In this document: one piece after another, positions 23,301-35,100 of the stretch
Layout: every line of letters starts with the position of its first letter
Position numbering within the stretch: position 1 is the stretch's first letter
Assembly (NCBI GenBank): GCA_002118135.1
Contig: BDIU01000113.1
Location: 1-64,000 of the forward strand
DNA length: 64,000 bases
Reading direction: 5' to 3'
Origin: Trebouxia sp. TZW2008
Taxonomy: Eukaryota; Chlorophyta; Trebouxiophyceae; Trebouxiales; Trebouxiaceae
Program-made: the position numbers and the translations under genes
Notes under the pieces: generated by a model
What the model was told of the DNA's origin: nothing
Seen by the model: the letters and a program-made list of their open reading frames with translations, nothing else
Database searches by the model: none

Positions 23301-24696
23301 GCAGTGTTCTGACCCTGCTGTGCGGAGTACCCGCCAGGGGCTGCAGCACTGCTGCCTGAATTGTAGCTGCTTGTGGAGGTGTACTGGGTGGCAGCTGGGG
23401 TTTGTGTGAACCCTCCTGAGGCAGCTGCGGGAGTGTAAGAGCTGCTGTTGTAGCTCTGAGGAGCTCCTGTGTTCTGCACCTGCAACGAACAGCAAACACG
23501 TGATCACACAATCCTACACTATGTTCCAAGTCATCAGCAGCAGACAACAGGACAGCCTGAGCGTTATGAGCATATTCTGACCATTAAGTTGCGACCTTTC
23601 AAAAGCAACGCCAATGTTGCTGGGAGCAACAGCATCAGCACAACAGCATGACAGACAGCAGGACACCAGCAAGTCGAAGCTAACTGCTGGCTTGATAAAG
23701 CTTACAGCACATGCCAGATATGAATGCTAGAGGGAAGGTTGGGCATGTTTGGTCATGCAGGCTGCCGCAGCAGAGCTTATTCAACCCATGCACAACACAG
23801 GCTAGACGGGCTCAGCAGGCCCAGCTAGGTACATACTGGAGCCATTGAATGTCTTCCAGCAATTTGATCCTGTGCTGACCTGAACCATGCAGAGCTTACC
23901 TTTGCTACAATGCTGGCAAGCTTCTGTTGAGACTCAGCTGGCAGGGACTGTGCTGCATTGGCAACAGCAGCTGGCACATTGGACTGTGAGCTAGAGCTGT
24001 AGTCTCCGTAGCCCTGTCCATACTGTCCATAACCACCCTGCACAAATCAGTTCAAGCCTTGCAGTCAAATCTGCGGCTATCAGTTCGGCCATGCACTAAA
24101 CTCTGCAGGCATCAGTTTGACGGGAAGTCTGCAGGTCACAGACACAGCTCTGGCAAGGCAGACTTTATGCAAAGTGCAAGTGGGGTGGACAAGAGAAGCT
24201 ATGCGAGATGCAGCGACGCAGCTCTGGCTGACATTGGGTAGCAGTGCAAAGCATACCTGCTGTGAGGAGTCATAGCCAGTTTGGCCAGCTGCATAGCCCT
24301 GCTGTTGATCAGTGGAGTAGCCACCGTTGTTGCCGTATGACTGCGGTTGCTGTGTACCTTGACCACCTACCCCCTGATATGAGGTGTTGTATGAGTTGTT
24401 AGACTGCAGAACAGAGTTTTCGTAAGGTTAGCCAGAGATCAAGCTTGACGCTTGCTGCTACAACGCCTCCTTGGCTTCCTATATGCAGATCCTACCTGTT
24501 GCGTCCCAGCGCCGTAGCTGTACTGACCCTGCAGAAGAGTACACGGTCAGCGATCCGCACAACGATAACGCAAGCACATGCTGCGCTACACATCGCCGGC
24601 AGCCTTGACGCGCACCAGCTGCTGACCGTCTGCACCGTACGAGCTCTGCTGCTGGTTGTAGTCCTGCCCGTAGCTGGACTTGCCCCACTGAGACAT
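6866..24696 (-). CDS. CCAR1: CCAR1 / SHORT ROOT IN SALT MEDIUM 1 homologue (24 exons, 1591 aa)
   Basis: Transcript-order exons: 24696-24616, 24528-24496, 24403-24257, 24037-23900, 23479-22382, 21923-21739, 21030-20897, 20520-20335, 19779-19608, 19106-19002, 18410-18272, 17682-17536, 16695-16508, 15573-15417, 15066-14953, 14045-13950, 13509-13236, 12589-12424, 11638-11386, 10492-10328, 8847-8719, 8246-8084, 7722-7411, 7059-6866. All phases agree. Residues 1-560 are rich in Gln, Tyr, Gly and Ser with GYGTTGSA-type repeats; 560-760 carry RG-rich and RS/ERK-rich stretches. Residues 765-1000 match the catalytically dead NUDIX-like domain of CCAR1/DBC1 (YSRLYIASDVTHVVANW, LDLDLSPCSSWLRFLEVHY, VTVIFLVDAEKCAPS). 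Residues 1132-1187 match the LAIKA-type block (SLDGLLDYDES, FEVSLFAEAF). Lys/Glu/Ala-rich linkers follow, then an inactive EF-hand (FRYFDKTGTGYIKTEDM, LHNLGLKLSYRQVK). Family members are nuclear transcription and splicing co-regulators. SAP and S1-like domains were not seen. The acceptor of exon 23 (CATGTAG) is weak but is the only one that keeps phase. Confidence 0.9.
9540..10327 (-). repeat. Segmental copies of the 3' edge of CCAR1-homologue exon 20 and flanking intron
   Basis: The end of exon 20 with its donor and several hundred bases of following intron recur: donor-like sites lie near 10327 (used), 9947 and 9550, spaced about 380-400 bp. The copied intron part holds the same motif order (CTCAGCTCTGGGC, GAGGTCAGG, CAGTGGCAGAAGCCAATACA). 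This is the longest repeat unit in the window. Confidence 0.75.
11332..11377. other. Poly-G run with two unresolved bases
   Basis: About 44 G residues interrupted by NN at 11347-11348, in an intron of the CCAR1 homologue just after the donor of exon 19 (poly-C in the transcript sense). Its true length is uncertain; the N bases mark an assembly weakness. Confidence 0.9.
12600..13080 (-). repeat. Three decayed copies of the 5' part of CCAR1-homologue exon 18
   Basis: Upstream (higher coordinates) of exon 18 (12589-12424) the block encoding SLDGLLDYDES is repeated near 12650-12730, 12800-12890 and 12965-13045, each time with GTCTAGCAG/ACCATCAAG-like sequence and a following CCT.CACC. All copies have lost frame or splice sites. 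Confidence 0.7.
14046..14290 (-). repeat. Two upstream copies of CCAR1-homologue exon 16
   Basis: Copies of the exon encoding AADKAAAEKAATKATKEAEK lie at about 14172-14090 (acceptor kept, donor lost) and 14285-14225 (frame shifted). Only 14045-13950 has both splice sites and the right phase. Confidence 0.75.
16765..16885 (-). repeat. Decayed copy of CCAR1-homologue exon 13 (5' part)
   Basis: About 185 bp upstream of exon 13, a copy of the block encoding LKKLNSVKDVDYHLNKLLRV, with the CTCTTTGGGTG motif, carries deletions and stops. Confidence 0.7.
17683..17957 (-). repeat. Two upstream copies of CCAR1-homologue exon 12
   Basis: Copies start near 17811 and 17944, 129 and 133 bp apart. Both read GSL.CKL.PLDKHV.FEH-like sequence, one of them QKAGAKGSLACKLWPLDK, but stop matching before the exon's 3' third (VVAPSIKSKDVKYNAK) and have no donor. 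Confidence 0.8.
18411..18545 (-). repeat. In-frame upstream copy of CCAR1-homologue exon 11
   Basis: A copy starting near 18524 reads PEPHHDVHMPSHSFITQ against PEPKYDVHVPSHSFVTQ in the used exon. It has its own acceptor (TTGTGCAG) and the reading frame stays open from the copy through the real exon, so a longer exon with both copies is possible. I model the shorter form. Confidence 0.7.
19160..19265 (-). repeat. Decayed copy of CCAR1-homologue exon 10
   Basis: Sequence matching the ERDRERPSDS-coding start of exon 10, with the same CTGTACA/CTGTGCA acceptor context, lies about 155 bp upstream of exon 10 and has lost the frame. Confidence 0.6.
19780..20115 (-). repeat. Two upstream copies of CCAR1-homologue exon 9
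   Basis: The copy starting near 19940 is open and reads AKTAGPAHLKAAASAKEVI, then EAEKQERADKEAGIV, with a good acceptor, but its only donor would break the phase of the next exon. The copy at about 20105-20030 has an in-frame TGA. Only 19779-19608 fits. Confidence 0.75.
21480..21738 (-). repeat. Downstream copies of the 3' edge of CCAR1-homologue exon 6
   Basis: The exon end with donor (plus-strand TACATAC|CCAAAGG) recurs near 21600-21665 and 21480-21540, about 120 bp apart, each followed by the same intron start with CAGAATGGTCAGCAAAGCATAC. Confidence 0.75.
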
Positions 24697-25417
24697 GGAG
24701 TTGATCTAGAGGATTTCCTTGCCTGGAAGCTTTGAGACTGCGCGATTACGTCGACAGAGGCATGCGGAAGTACTGTATGTGTTGTCCTACGGCAAGTCGA
24801 AGCTCATCAATACTTGCTGAAGGAGCAGCCACATAGACTCAGCTTGTGATGCTTGTGGTTTCGGAGTTCACGCACCCATTGGGCCTTCACCTAGCCTCTC
24901 AGTCTCGCTTGATAAAGTGGCGCCCGCTCCAACAGAATCAATCCAGAACATGTTGTCGTCATCCTTGTGTGCGCTCGTGTACCCTGGGTGTCGGCTTGAA
25001 ACACCTACTGTAGGGCTCTGAGCCGAACTACCCCAACGAGACAGTGCAACGACTTCTGCTTACCTGATGTGGAATAGCTACATCGTCGTCACGGACTTCC
25101 AGCGCAATATTGCAAAGCAAGGGTGTCTTGATGATTAAGTCAAGTTCTGTCAGCACTGCTTCAGCCCTTAACTTGCCAAGTACTGCAGGTTTGACAACCA
25201 TTGCCATTCCAAAACATGAACATCGGTATAAACAGACATAGTAGCAGCCCCAAAGCAATTTCTAGAGCAGTTTGCAATTTTAGTGCAGATAGATGAGCTG
25301 GTCAAAGTTGCCCTACTTTTGTCAGCGTCAGGCTGATCAGTGCTGCAGCTAAGCCTGATTTGAAGTCAACAGCCCAACATCACTGCACCAATTACACCTT
25401 GCAGTCAACTCAATTTT
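24697..25417 (-). promoter_or_regulatory. Short intergenic region upstream of the CCAR1 homologue
   Basis: 721 bp between the MCMBP stop and the CCAR1-homologue start; both genes are on the minus strand. It must hold the MCMBP 3' end (a minus-strand TGTAA lies about 22-26 nt past the stop, near 25396) and the promoter of the CCAR1 homologue. The part near the start codon (24697-25060) is visibly richer in CG dinucleotides than gene interiors. No TATA box was assigned. Confidence 0.4.
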
Positions 25418-28400
25418 TCAGCCACAACCAGCTGACACTATCTTGTGAATGCCTTGTGCACTGGGTCTTGTAGCTTTCAACCTGTTTTGCCTAGCATGCT
25501 CCATAGATTTCATCTGATGCCACCTCTCCCTCGTCATCTCAGATTCCCCCCAGCTAATGGACACAAGGCGCCCCAACTGCATTGTCACCTCAACTTGACG
25601 CACATTATCATCAAATCTTGTCGCTGTTGACTGAGATGCAACTTTGCAGTTATCACGAAGTTATAGCGTGAAGTGTTTCTCAACCACATGCCATTTACGT
25701 ATGCACAGCGCATCTCCTGTGAGCAGGACAAGCAGTGTTCAAAGCACAACAGCAGCTATCACCGTACCGTGAGCTGCCTGTGAAAGTCGTCAACAGTCGG
25801 AGTGTTGCCTTGCTGCCTGCCATTCACAAACTCTTGCTCCAGCCAAGCTGTGTGGTCCTTGTCCAAGGAAAATTCCATCTGCTGCACCTGCGTCATAGAA
25901 TGCACAGCTGAGCAGTCAATGTTTATCCCAGGATGCGTATGAGACTCCAAGGTCACTTGGGCGTGAGAGTATCTCAGTGTACACATGAGACATGACACCA
26001 ACAACCCTGCTTGACAGCCAGCCTGAAGCCACATGCATGCTGGAGAAGTCAAGCAAGCTGCTGTTGGCAAGGGCAAAGCAGCAGTTGCAAACAATGCGTG
26101 ACAGAGGAAACAGTGAGACAGATTGGATTGTGCATCAAAAACAGACAGGCCTTCCAGACTTGATCATCAATCAAAAACAAAAGACACAACTGTGGAGCAG
26201 AAAACATTCCAAGCTTCACAATGCAATGCCACGCGAAGTGGCACAGCTATAGATGGCCATGCATATCAGTATCAGAGCGAGTCATGACACATGAAGATCG
26301 CTGAAACATCAGGTAAGGCTCACCTGATGGACGTATGCCCTCACAGCTTGCATGGTTTCTTCAGGCACACTGGCTGTGTCGCTCCTCTGGCCTGAAAGAC
26401 AGCATGAACACATGTTATGGCTGTTCATGACGCACAAATGATGGAGGGTGTGGGGCAACAAAAGAGCTGCTCAATTCCATTGCAAACAATTAAAAATTGC
26501 TGAAACGGCATGAATGCGCTTTCAGGGAGTACAACAATGCTTAGGTCATTGCCCTCTTGGACTTTCAAGCTGTTTGCAGCAGGATAGCGATGAAGTTTGT
26601 CACTGAGTACTTCCATGATGTACAAGGTGTCAACCACTTCCAATGTATTTGCAGCAGAGCAGTGTTGAGGTGCTGCTAATGTAATGCAATCACCTGCTGC
26701 GCCTGCATTCAAGGGCATCTCTAGACTCACAGAAGCCTTCAAAAGGCTTGGCCCGTCAGACAAGATGGTTACAGGTACATCTGCCGGCATGGGCAGAGTG
26801 TATACACCAAAGTCATACTCAACTTGCTGATTCTTTGCCAGGGTTTCAAGGGCCTGCATCAGTAGCAGTATTCCTGACTACTTGTATGCTTGTGAATTGG
26901 GTTCTATGATGTCGCTAGGCACAGTGACAGTACTTTCTAAACGTGTTCCAAACACACCACTTCTATGACGCTTGCTGTGAGAGTCAGCCAGAGCACATCA
27001 GTCTGGTACTTTCCTGTAGGGTAACAGTGTGTCGCAAGTGCCCTGTAGACTATGAGATCATCAATATGCAGAGAGCGCAACCTCACACAGCCATTCTCGT
27101 ATACACTAGATTCTTAGTCACGACAACAGTAGCTATGTGATAGAAGGCATGATGCTACGCTGTCAACCTCAAACAATGCAAATGTATATAGAGTTGTGAC
27201 ATCTTGGAAACAAAGAAAACTCACTGCAATGTTGGCGCAGCCAATCTCGTTGAGTTGTCCTGCCTGCATCTGGGTTTCATCTAGCAACAGGAGCGTGTGA
27301 GCAGCCATCTGGAGAGGCGTGGGTACCAAAGCATCAGTGCTGTCCTTGTGTGGTCGCAGAGGCTTGCTGTTCAACTGCATCACATCGCAGCTTGTATCAA
27401 AGTTGGTCTTTTGCAGGGCAGGAAAGGGCAACAGATGCATCAATCTGTTGGCCATGTTGTGAAGTGGACAGACGCAAATCAAATTTCCTGCAATGCAAAC
27501 TTGCTATGGCCTGGAAACTATGTTCCTAAGAAACCTGCTATTTAGCGAGAAACTGCTTTAGCGAGAAACTTGCTATGGCCTAGAAACTATGTTCCTAAGA
27601 ACTATGTTTCAGGTCTACTGTTGTAAGCACAGATTGTTTGAGATTCAGATTGTTGAGCCTACTGCATGCCTTCCATTGCATGAAGGCATGCAGATTCCAG
27701 GCTATGCTTGTACATGCACTGCCTTGCAAAAGGAAATTATTATATTGGCAAAAGCTGCACAAAGGGACAAAGGGCACAGGTCACCTACCATGGATACAGT
27801 CAAAGGCAACGCGATGCAAGCTGCAACCAGGCTTGCAACAGCGTCCTTCACTCCTGCTCCAAGGGCACTGAGCTGATGCTGCGGTGTATCTTGCGTGATG
27901 GCATCAGCTGCTGAGGCAGGAGCAGCACTGTCATTGGCAGAAGCAGGAGGTGCAGTTGTAGCTGGACGGAACAGGTTGACAGAGAGGCTGCCCAATGCTG
28001 AGGAACCTGCTCTTGTGTGTACCCTGCAGGCGGTCCGGCAATCTGGTGAATGGCCTCATTTGTAGACCCTGCACTGGACTGAGGCAATCTGCTGTTGAAC
28101 GCCATTTGTAGACTCTATATGACACTGAGGCAGTCTGTTGTTAACAGCATGTGTAGATTCTGCACTGCAGTACACACACAACGCATGTTTGCGGAATGTA
28201 AGTCTGCGCTGGCCCTGCTTCCCTGGTCAGCATCAAAGACAGAGAGGTGTGAATCATGTAAGAGCGCAGTCGACCTCTGCAGGTGTTGCCACTTGCTGCA
28301 TGCTGTTGTTGTGTGTCCATTGCAGTTAAGGCCAAACAGCTCAAGACAACTTTTGGTGAAGGCTAAACATTTTGCTGACAGCATTGCATCATTATTTTGT

Positions 28401-30541
28401 ATTCAGCAGAATTACACACATGCAATGACGTACCTGGACATGAGTTGCAGCAGCAAGTATTCTGCTGCTAGCTTGTCACCATTGAGCGGACCAGCCAACA
28501 CATCAATCGCCAGGGATCTCAGATGCGCAGCTTTTGCTTGCACATCTGCACCGCATGTATCATGTTTCATCTCAGAACACTGACAATACTTCCTACATCC
28601 TATCACATTCACAGCAAAGCGCCAACATTGCACAACTGCTGATCAGGTTATGTAAGTGACAGAGCATATCTGAAATGCAATCATGCAAGCAGAATTTGGC
28701 TAATGGCAATTGCGCATCTTTGCAACAGGACGGGGCTGCAAAGTCAGCTTGCATTGCATGTGCACATCAGGTTACCTAGGCTTGGCATCGTCTTGCACAG
28801 GTTAAAGGAGGTGGTACTCCTGACTTGAATGGCATGCAGCCGCATGACCTGCAAAACAACACTGTCCTTCTAGCATGGTCTGGCTGAACAATGGCATACA
28901 GCCCATGTTTCATTGGGTCTGTGCGCAGTAGCATTAGATGTGACAAGCATTGGGCCTGGAAAGCCTCAACGGATATAAGAAGACAAGATGTGCCTGCCTT
29001 GTCTACTTGCAGCTCTTGTCAAATGGGCACGATACACTGAGACTCGATTCACACTGCAGGTAAGACTGCCATTATGCATTAGCCATATTTGGAATGGCAT
29101 TCTAGAAGTGGCACAACTGTTCACCTTCTGGACGCGCCTAGCCTTTGTTCATGCAACCAGCTGGCTTATGGACTCTCACTTACAACAATGACAACAATAA
29201 TAATGGACTGCAATTTCTAGCATATATTGCAAGCTGTGTGTGGCACAAGTCCTGTGTCTTGCCAGGCAGGCTGACTGTGAGCATCACGCATGGAAAGAAT
29301 GGTGACTTAGCCTGCCTGGCTGGAGGGAGGCTGCAGCTGGGCAGATTCATACAGGCTCATTTCATCAAACTGGAGGGTTGCTAGCTCTGGTGCACAGGAA
29401 AAGACGCCAATGACCTCAATGACATCATGAAGCCGCAGATCAATACTTTCATCATACACCTGTTTCAGGACAGACTGTCAAGGGCTGTGTGGCTGCACAC
29501 ATGTCATACTGCACACATTGTGTACTGGCCATATTGCTTTGATCTGTCTGCTGCAGCCGTTCAATGCAACTGAAAGCTTTGTTGCATATGGCCACAACTG
29601 CCAGCTTTATACATGTGATGCCCTGGTGAAATTGCTGCAGAGCAATGAAACAGTGCTGTCGCACAATCAGCTCAGTCAAAAGCACGTGCAATGATGCACA
29701 AGATCAGGCAAGCTTACATAGACGATGCAGCTGCCTTCTTGTGCCTGGGTAGCATTGATATGCTGATTTTGGTCCTGAGGTTCTTTGCTGCTATCTGGTC
29801 GTGACTGTTTGACATGATTCTTGCCAGAGGTGACATTTGTGCCCAACTGCTGTTGATGATCAGTCTCAATGCCCTCGTCTCGAGCACGCTTTGCTGAGCT
29901 TGAACCTGCCTCAAGCTTGAATGTCACTAAACAGAAGCAACACCCAGCATCACATGTTCAGCAACTATCTGGAAGAAGTATGATAGCCTATGCAACATGC
30001 TTGGACGCACTGTGCGACCAAATGACTTCGCTGCAGCCGTTCATGCAGTTTTACCTGAGCTGCAAATGTCAACTGTATGCGCTGATTCAGGCTGTACCCA
30101 TGCTGATTGCCCAGGGATGTTGACGCAGACGTATGGCTTGCAAGTGGTCAGCTTTTGGTCCACAGCTTCATCAAATCCAGCTGGCTTCAAGTTCTGGACA
30201 GTGTCCCTGAGGTGCGCACTGTGCCAGGTGCCTTCAGGTGTTTGGAATGAGCTGAGAAAGTATTGTGGGTCCCTTTGCTCTTGCACCTGTTCGACTAGCT
30301 CTTGTCAGAAAAAAGGTACAATTATAAGACATCGACAATGCGTCAAGCTGGCTTACCATTCCATAGAAGCGGCACATTGTGTTGTTTGCAATGCCGTCTG
30401 ATGTGGCTTTTGTGAGAAAGGGAGCCTGCAGAGCAAAGATCGCTGTTGAAGGCTGTGTCGTTTCGGTATTCGCCTCACTGCACAACGTACTTCTTGCGCG
30501 GCGGAGCCTTCCACTCCATAGCCAGCAAAAAACTCGTCCAT
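25418..30541 (-). CDS. MCMBP: Mini-chromosome maintenance complex-binding protein (MCMBP/ETG1), 13 exons, 597 aa
   Basis: Exons: 30541-30491, 30425-30357, 30286-30055, 29926-29718, 29459-29316, 28848-28776, 28545-28434, 28023-27789, 27374-27225, 26853-26694, 26391-26324, 25887-25768, 25588-25418. Diagnostic stretches: MCRFYGMVQEQRDPQYF, NIPGQSAWV, RLHDVIEVIGVF, LNGDKLAAEYLLLQLMS, LGSLSVNL, KPLRPHKD, LLLLDETQMQAGQL, QVEYDFGVYTLPMPAD and the C-terminal MTRERWHQMKSMEHARQNRL. The 597 aa length fits the family (about 590-640 aa). MCMBP binds MCM2-7 and helps unload it from chromatin after replication; the plant form is ETG1. The start was chosen as the first ATG after an upstream in-frame stop; it gives a short N-terminus (MDEFFAGYG), like the family's GxxxxFFxxxG start. 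Intron 1 is only 65 nt. Intron 5 appears to use a GC donor (CAG|GCAGGC). Confidence 0.92.
27485..27605. repeat. Tandem intronic repeat in MCMBP
   Basis: CTTGCTATGGCCTGGAAACT and the following TTCCTAAGAA are repeated with about 72-85 bp spacing, with short AGCGAGAAACT.GCTAT units between. It does not match an exon. Confidence 0.7.
28040..28165. repeat. Intronic tandem repeat upstream of MCMBP exon 8
   Basis: Three imperfect units built on TTTGTAGACTCTGCACT...GAGGCAATCTGTTGTTAAC lie beside the exon 8 acceptor (28024), spaced about 55 bp. They repeat intron rather than exon sequence. Confidence 0.55.
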
Positions 30542-32152
30542 GAAGGCCTGCAGTCGCTGTACTTTCCGGCTTTATTGGGCCGATTTGGTCGCGATCACGT
30601 CTGACAGATCTGCCTGTTCTTGGATCACACTGCGCCGTGGCGGCAGCGGCACAGCGTTTTGCGACGCTTGACGTGACAACGTGTTAGAGGCAGAGAGTGT
30701 TGTATGCTGATGCTTTGCAGGCCAACTAGCTGCCAGAAGCGTGCGAAACACTTTGCCGCGGATTGTACCGGGGGTCAAGGGCTTGCTTGGGGGCTGGTTC
30801 CAGAGGCTAGCTTGCAAGCTGGTTGTGCAATTGCAGCCCAAGTGAAAGCTCAAGCCTGCTGCTGTGACCCTGATGTGTGGCAGAATTGCACTGCTGCAAT
30901 TTGCACAGGATGTCCTGTCAGGTGAACAACACAAAGCACATGCTGTTGCCACCAAAGCAGGGGCTTGCTTAATTAGCCGCCCAGAGGGCCCCAAAGATAT
31001 TCAGCAAAACCCCTTTCAATCCCCAGCCAGAGCCCACCTGCAGGAGTTGCAGATAGAGTCATCATGAGCGTTGCAATGCAGCATGTTGGTCATAACTAAG
31101 GTAGGAAGCTAAGCCATGTGGGCCCAAGGGCAGCAGCCATTTGCTGCTTTGTGCTGACGTGCAATGGCATGGGCAACTTGCTGCCTGCTGCAGAGAGCCA
31201 GCAGCCACAACCCACATACATGCATGGGCACGAGCATTAGCTGTGCCTGTCATGACTGCAAAGATTGGAGAGGTGTCAGGGGACACATGCAAGGCTGTGC
31301 CATTGTGAGAACAAAGCGCAAGGAGGCTTTCAAAGCACATGCTGTTTTGGCAAGCAACTCATGCAGGCGCTTTGTCCACCCCAATCTGCAGATGGGAATG
31401 TGATGAATGCCCACAGCTGTGTCATCAACTCAGTCTTCCACATCATAAAGCAAAATTGGTAGGTGCAACTGCAAACACCGGTAGCAGCACCTCTTCTAAT
31501 CCAACGGTCTCAGTCCTTGCATGCACACGACACTCAAGGTGAGCTTCCATTCTCTGTTTACTTGATCATTTCAGTTGCATTCAATTCCTTGCATGATCTT
31601 GCTTATAATGCAGTGCAGGCAAGTAGGGTGTTGAAGTGCTGCCATTGCTTTAAGCCTACTGCGCATGCTGACTGCAACACATTCTTGCAATACACTCCAT
31701 TCATAAGTAACCAGGGGTACGGATCTAGTCAAAGGGATCTGCAAGAGTGCCTCAAGCACAAGTGCGGACTCTGCCACGATGACCACCTGTCAATGAGCAA
31801 TATACTCAGTTCATGTCTGCTCGGCTGCGTCAGGTGTGCCGACACGCGCGGAGTGCCTTCCGGAAGTCGAGCAATTGCTGACTGAAGCTACAGTGATGCG
31901 CAAAACGTTGCCATGCCTGACTGACGCTGTCGTCGTGTGCGAGAAACGACAGTAGACAATGTCCGTTTGACGACTTGCTGGCTTTTCGCTTTTCCGATTT
32001 GGTCGCTTCAAAACGTTGACCGGGCTCACGTGTTTGACCTCAGCTGTGCACTGTACCTGCAAGCGCACGTCGTGCAGATCGAGCCTCTGCCTGCAGCCCA
32101 TGCGTGCCAAAGTTGCTGCGCCAGAGGGTACCAAGCCGTTGTGTAAAGCGTA
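30542..32152. promoter_or_regulatory. Divergent intergenic region between MCMBP and the kinase
   Basis: 1.6 kb between two divergent start codons. CG dinucleotides are concentrated near both ends (30540-30770 and 31830-32150) and sparse in the middle. Several short open frames exist, but none shows a recognisable family or exon continuation. It probably holds both promoters and 5' UTRs. Confidence 0.45.
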
Positions 32153-35100
32153 ATGACTCGCGTCGACGTCGGCAGCAAGCCGATCAAGCCGATCGATGCG
32201 GCTGTCGATATCGGTGCCGCACGAGACTTCCACGCCAAATTCACCCCTGGGGCATCTCTTGGTAGAGGGGGCTTCGGCAGCGTCAGCCTGGTCACAGAAA
32301 AGGCCACAGGCAAGGTCTTTGCGTGCAAGAGCATCTGCAAGAAGCTGACAGAGCAAGGCATTGCAAACAAGCGGCAGATACGACACATCGAGAATATCCG
32401 TCGCGAGATTGCTGTATTGCGACGCTTGCGCGGCACGTTGAACGTGGCTCAATTCAAACAAGTCTACGAGGATGCTGAGGACATACACATTGTTATGGAG
32501 TACTGCAGTGGTGGAGAGCTATGGCACAGAGTTGGCAACAAGCATTACACAGAAAGAACGGTGACAGCAGTATATTTGCTAGCAAATTGATGTCATGTCA
32601 CAGCAGATGCAATTCCCACGACACTAGCGTGCAATGTTGAAGCCCTGCTTGGAATGCAGTGCATGCCTTGTAGGTTGCCAGCTTCGTGAGGGCTGTGCTC
32701 AGAACACTGTCACAGTGCCATGCTCACCGCATACTGCACCGTGATATCAAACCTGGCAACTTCATGTTGCTCAACGACAACTACAGAGCTCCACTGAAAG
32801 CCATTGGTAAGATCAAATGATACAAGCTATCTTTCCTTCCTGAGTCAGGGCTTCACTTTGGCATTCTCAACATTCTCTGTTGCGTAAAAAGGCAATGCAC
32901 TGTCCTGACTTATGCTGCATGGTGTGTTCGCGCAATGCAATGCACTGTCCTGACTTATGCTGCATGGTGTATTTGTGCAATGCAATGCACTGTTGTGACT
33001 TAGGCTGCATGGCGTGTTTTTGCAGATTTTGGCCTGGCAGTGTTTTACGACCCGTCAGACTTGCCCCGTACGGACTTGGGATTGGAAGGCACTCCGTGGT
33101 TAGTATGAGGTGCCCTGATAGCTTCACAAATCTTTTGTAGCCCATGCCCTGATACCTTCACTTGACAGCTGCAATGCCATGAATCCCCCTGTGGGCTGCC
33201 AAGTAATACGCCCCCAGGGCTTGATTAATCTGGCACCAAGACTTCTTGCACGCAGATTTTTTTGCACACTCTGCGCTGTTATGCTGTGTCTTCGATAAAA
33301 TGTCTTCGATAGAAGGTGATTCTGACATGGTCGAGACAAGTTTGCATTGCAATACTCTGCATACAAGGCCTGTATTATTGCTGTTTCAGGTTCATGGCTC
33401 CTGAGGTCATGAGCAGCGAGGTATACCCTAGTTCTGATGTTTGGGCAGTTGGCGTCATGACATATCAGTTGCTGAGTGGTCAGATGCCGTTTGATGACAA
33501 GCGCAAGCCAAACTCACCAGCACTCTCTGTCATCTGGTGAGAACACATTGTACACGTATTGAGCACAATTCAGGCAACAGAAACGTTGATGCACTGCAGC
33601 TGCAATGCATATCAGTTGCTCAGTGGTCAGATGCCGTCTGATGACAATCGCAAGCCAAACTCACCAGCACTCTCTGTCATCTGGTGAGTGCATATCACAC
33701 AGGTGTTGAGCACACTGCAGATAACAGCAATGTTGATGCAATGCAGCTGCCATGCATATTGTTTGTTAAGTGGGCAGATGCCCTATGATGACGAGCGCAA
33801 GCCAAACTCACCAGCACTCTCTGTCATCTGGTGAGAACACACTGTACACATATTGAGCACAATCCAGGCAACAGAATTGTTGATGCACTGCAGCTGCCAT
33901 GCATAATATTTGTTAAGTGGGCAGATGCCCGTGGGACAAATGCAAGCCAAACTCACCAGCACTCTCTATCATCTGGTGAGAACACATTGTACACATATTG
34001 AGCACAATCCAGGCAACAGAATTGTTGATGCACTGCAGCTGCCATGCATAATATTTGTTAAGTAGGCAGATGCCTGTGGTGACAAATGCAAGCCAAACTC
34101 ACCAGCACTCTCTGTTGTTTGGTAAGAATATGTCAGGGGTGTAAACCACACTGCACTCACTGAGACTGACATTGTTCATATGCAACCTTTGCATGCAGTG
34201 CGAGCAATGTACGTTTTGAGCTGAGTGGCTGAACAGGACACACCTCCTTGCTAGACGCTGATGGTTCTGCTGCTCCCAAAACCCAGTCGCATGGTGCTTG
34301 AAAATGCCAAGAGCGGCAAGGCTGATGCAGTCCTTGTCGGCCTGGTAATATGCACATGACATTGAGGCCAGTGAGCCCTAGGCAGTGTCATGTTGGTGTT
34401 TCTCCCGGCTGAGCTTGTTGCCACCTGCAAAGTTTCAAATCTATTTCTGATGCTGACATTGTATTATGCAGGCAGGCCATTCTGACACAGCAGCCTTCCT
34501 TCAGCGGCAAAGCTTGGGCCGACATCTCTGAACCCGCCAAGGCCTTTGTCAAGAGGTTGCTCAACAAGTATGCTCCACCCCATGTCACAAACAATGGTGC
34601 TTGCGTAAGCCAAGTCTGCAGCACGACAAAACACACTTGTGCGGTCTGACCAACCCCTTCCCATGGCCCTCCCTCCCTGGCCGTGAAAAGCAATACAGCC
34701 CAGTTGCATGACATAATGCATGTTTTGATTTGCGACTGTCTGCCAGGAACTAAGCAAATTTTGTAGCAGGTGCCAACAGTTTGTTGCCCATGGGAACATG
34801 GGGCAAACTTTGGCAAAGACAACACACGTCCTCAAGCTGCTGCAGATTCTGTTGTTTGCTACAACAACTGTGCTGCAGCATCCAAGGCCGTGTCATGCCC
34901 CTGGCAAACAATATTTCCAAAGCATCACGAAGACGTTGTGTATCATCATGCGCTCATGACTGCATCTTGTCCATCCAAGCATGACATCAATAGCACAACA
35001 TCATGTATTCTACCAGATGAACTCAACAACTGCACCCCTGCTTTCAGGGCCCCTTAGGCACGGCCAGTAGCCAAGGATGCCTTGCAGGTTGTGTGGCTGC

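Noticed and set aside
22273..23547. A 424-codon minus-strand open frame
   Set aside because: It is the shadow frame of CCAR1-homologue exon 5. The frame that reads GYGTTGSA repeats splices correctly to both neighbours; this one does not.
30572..30994. An open minus-strand frame as an upstream exon of MCMBP
   Set aside because: It ends in a stop just before the chosen MCMBP ATG and shows no MCMBP similarity or splice link.
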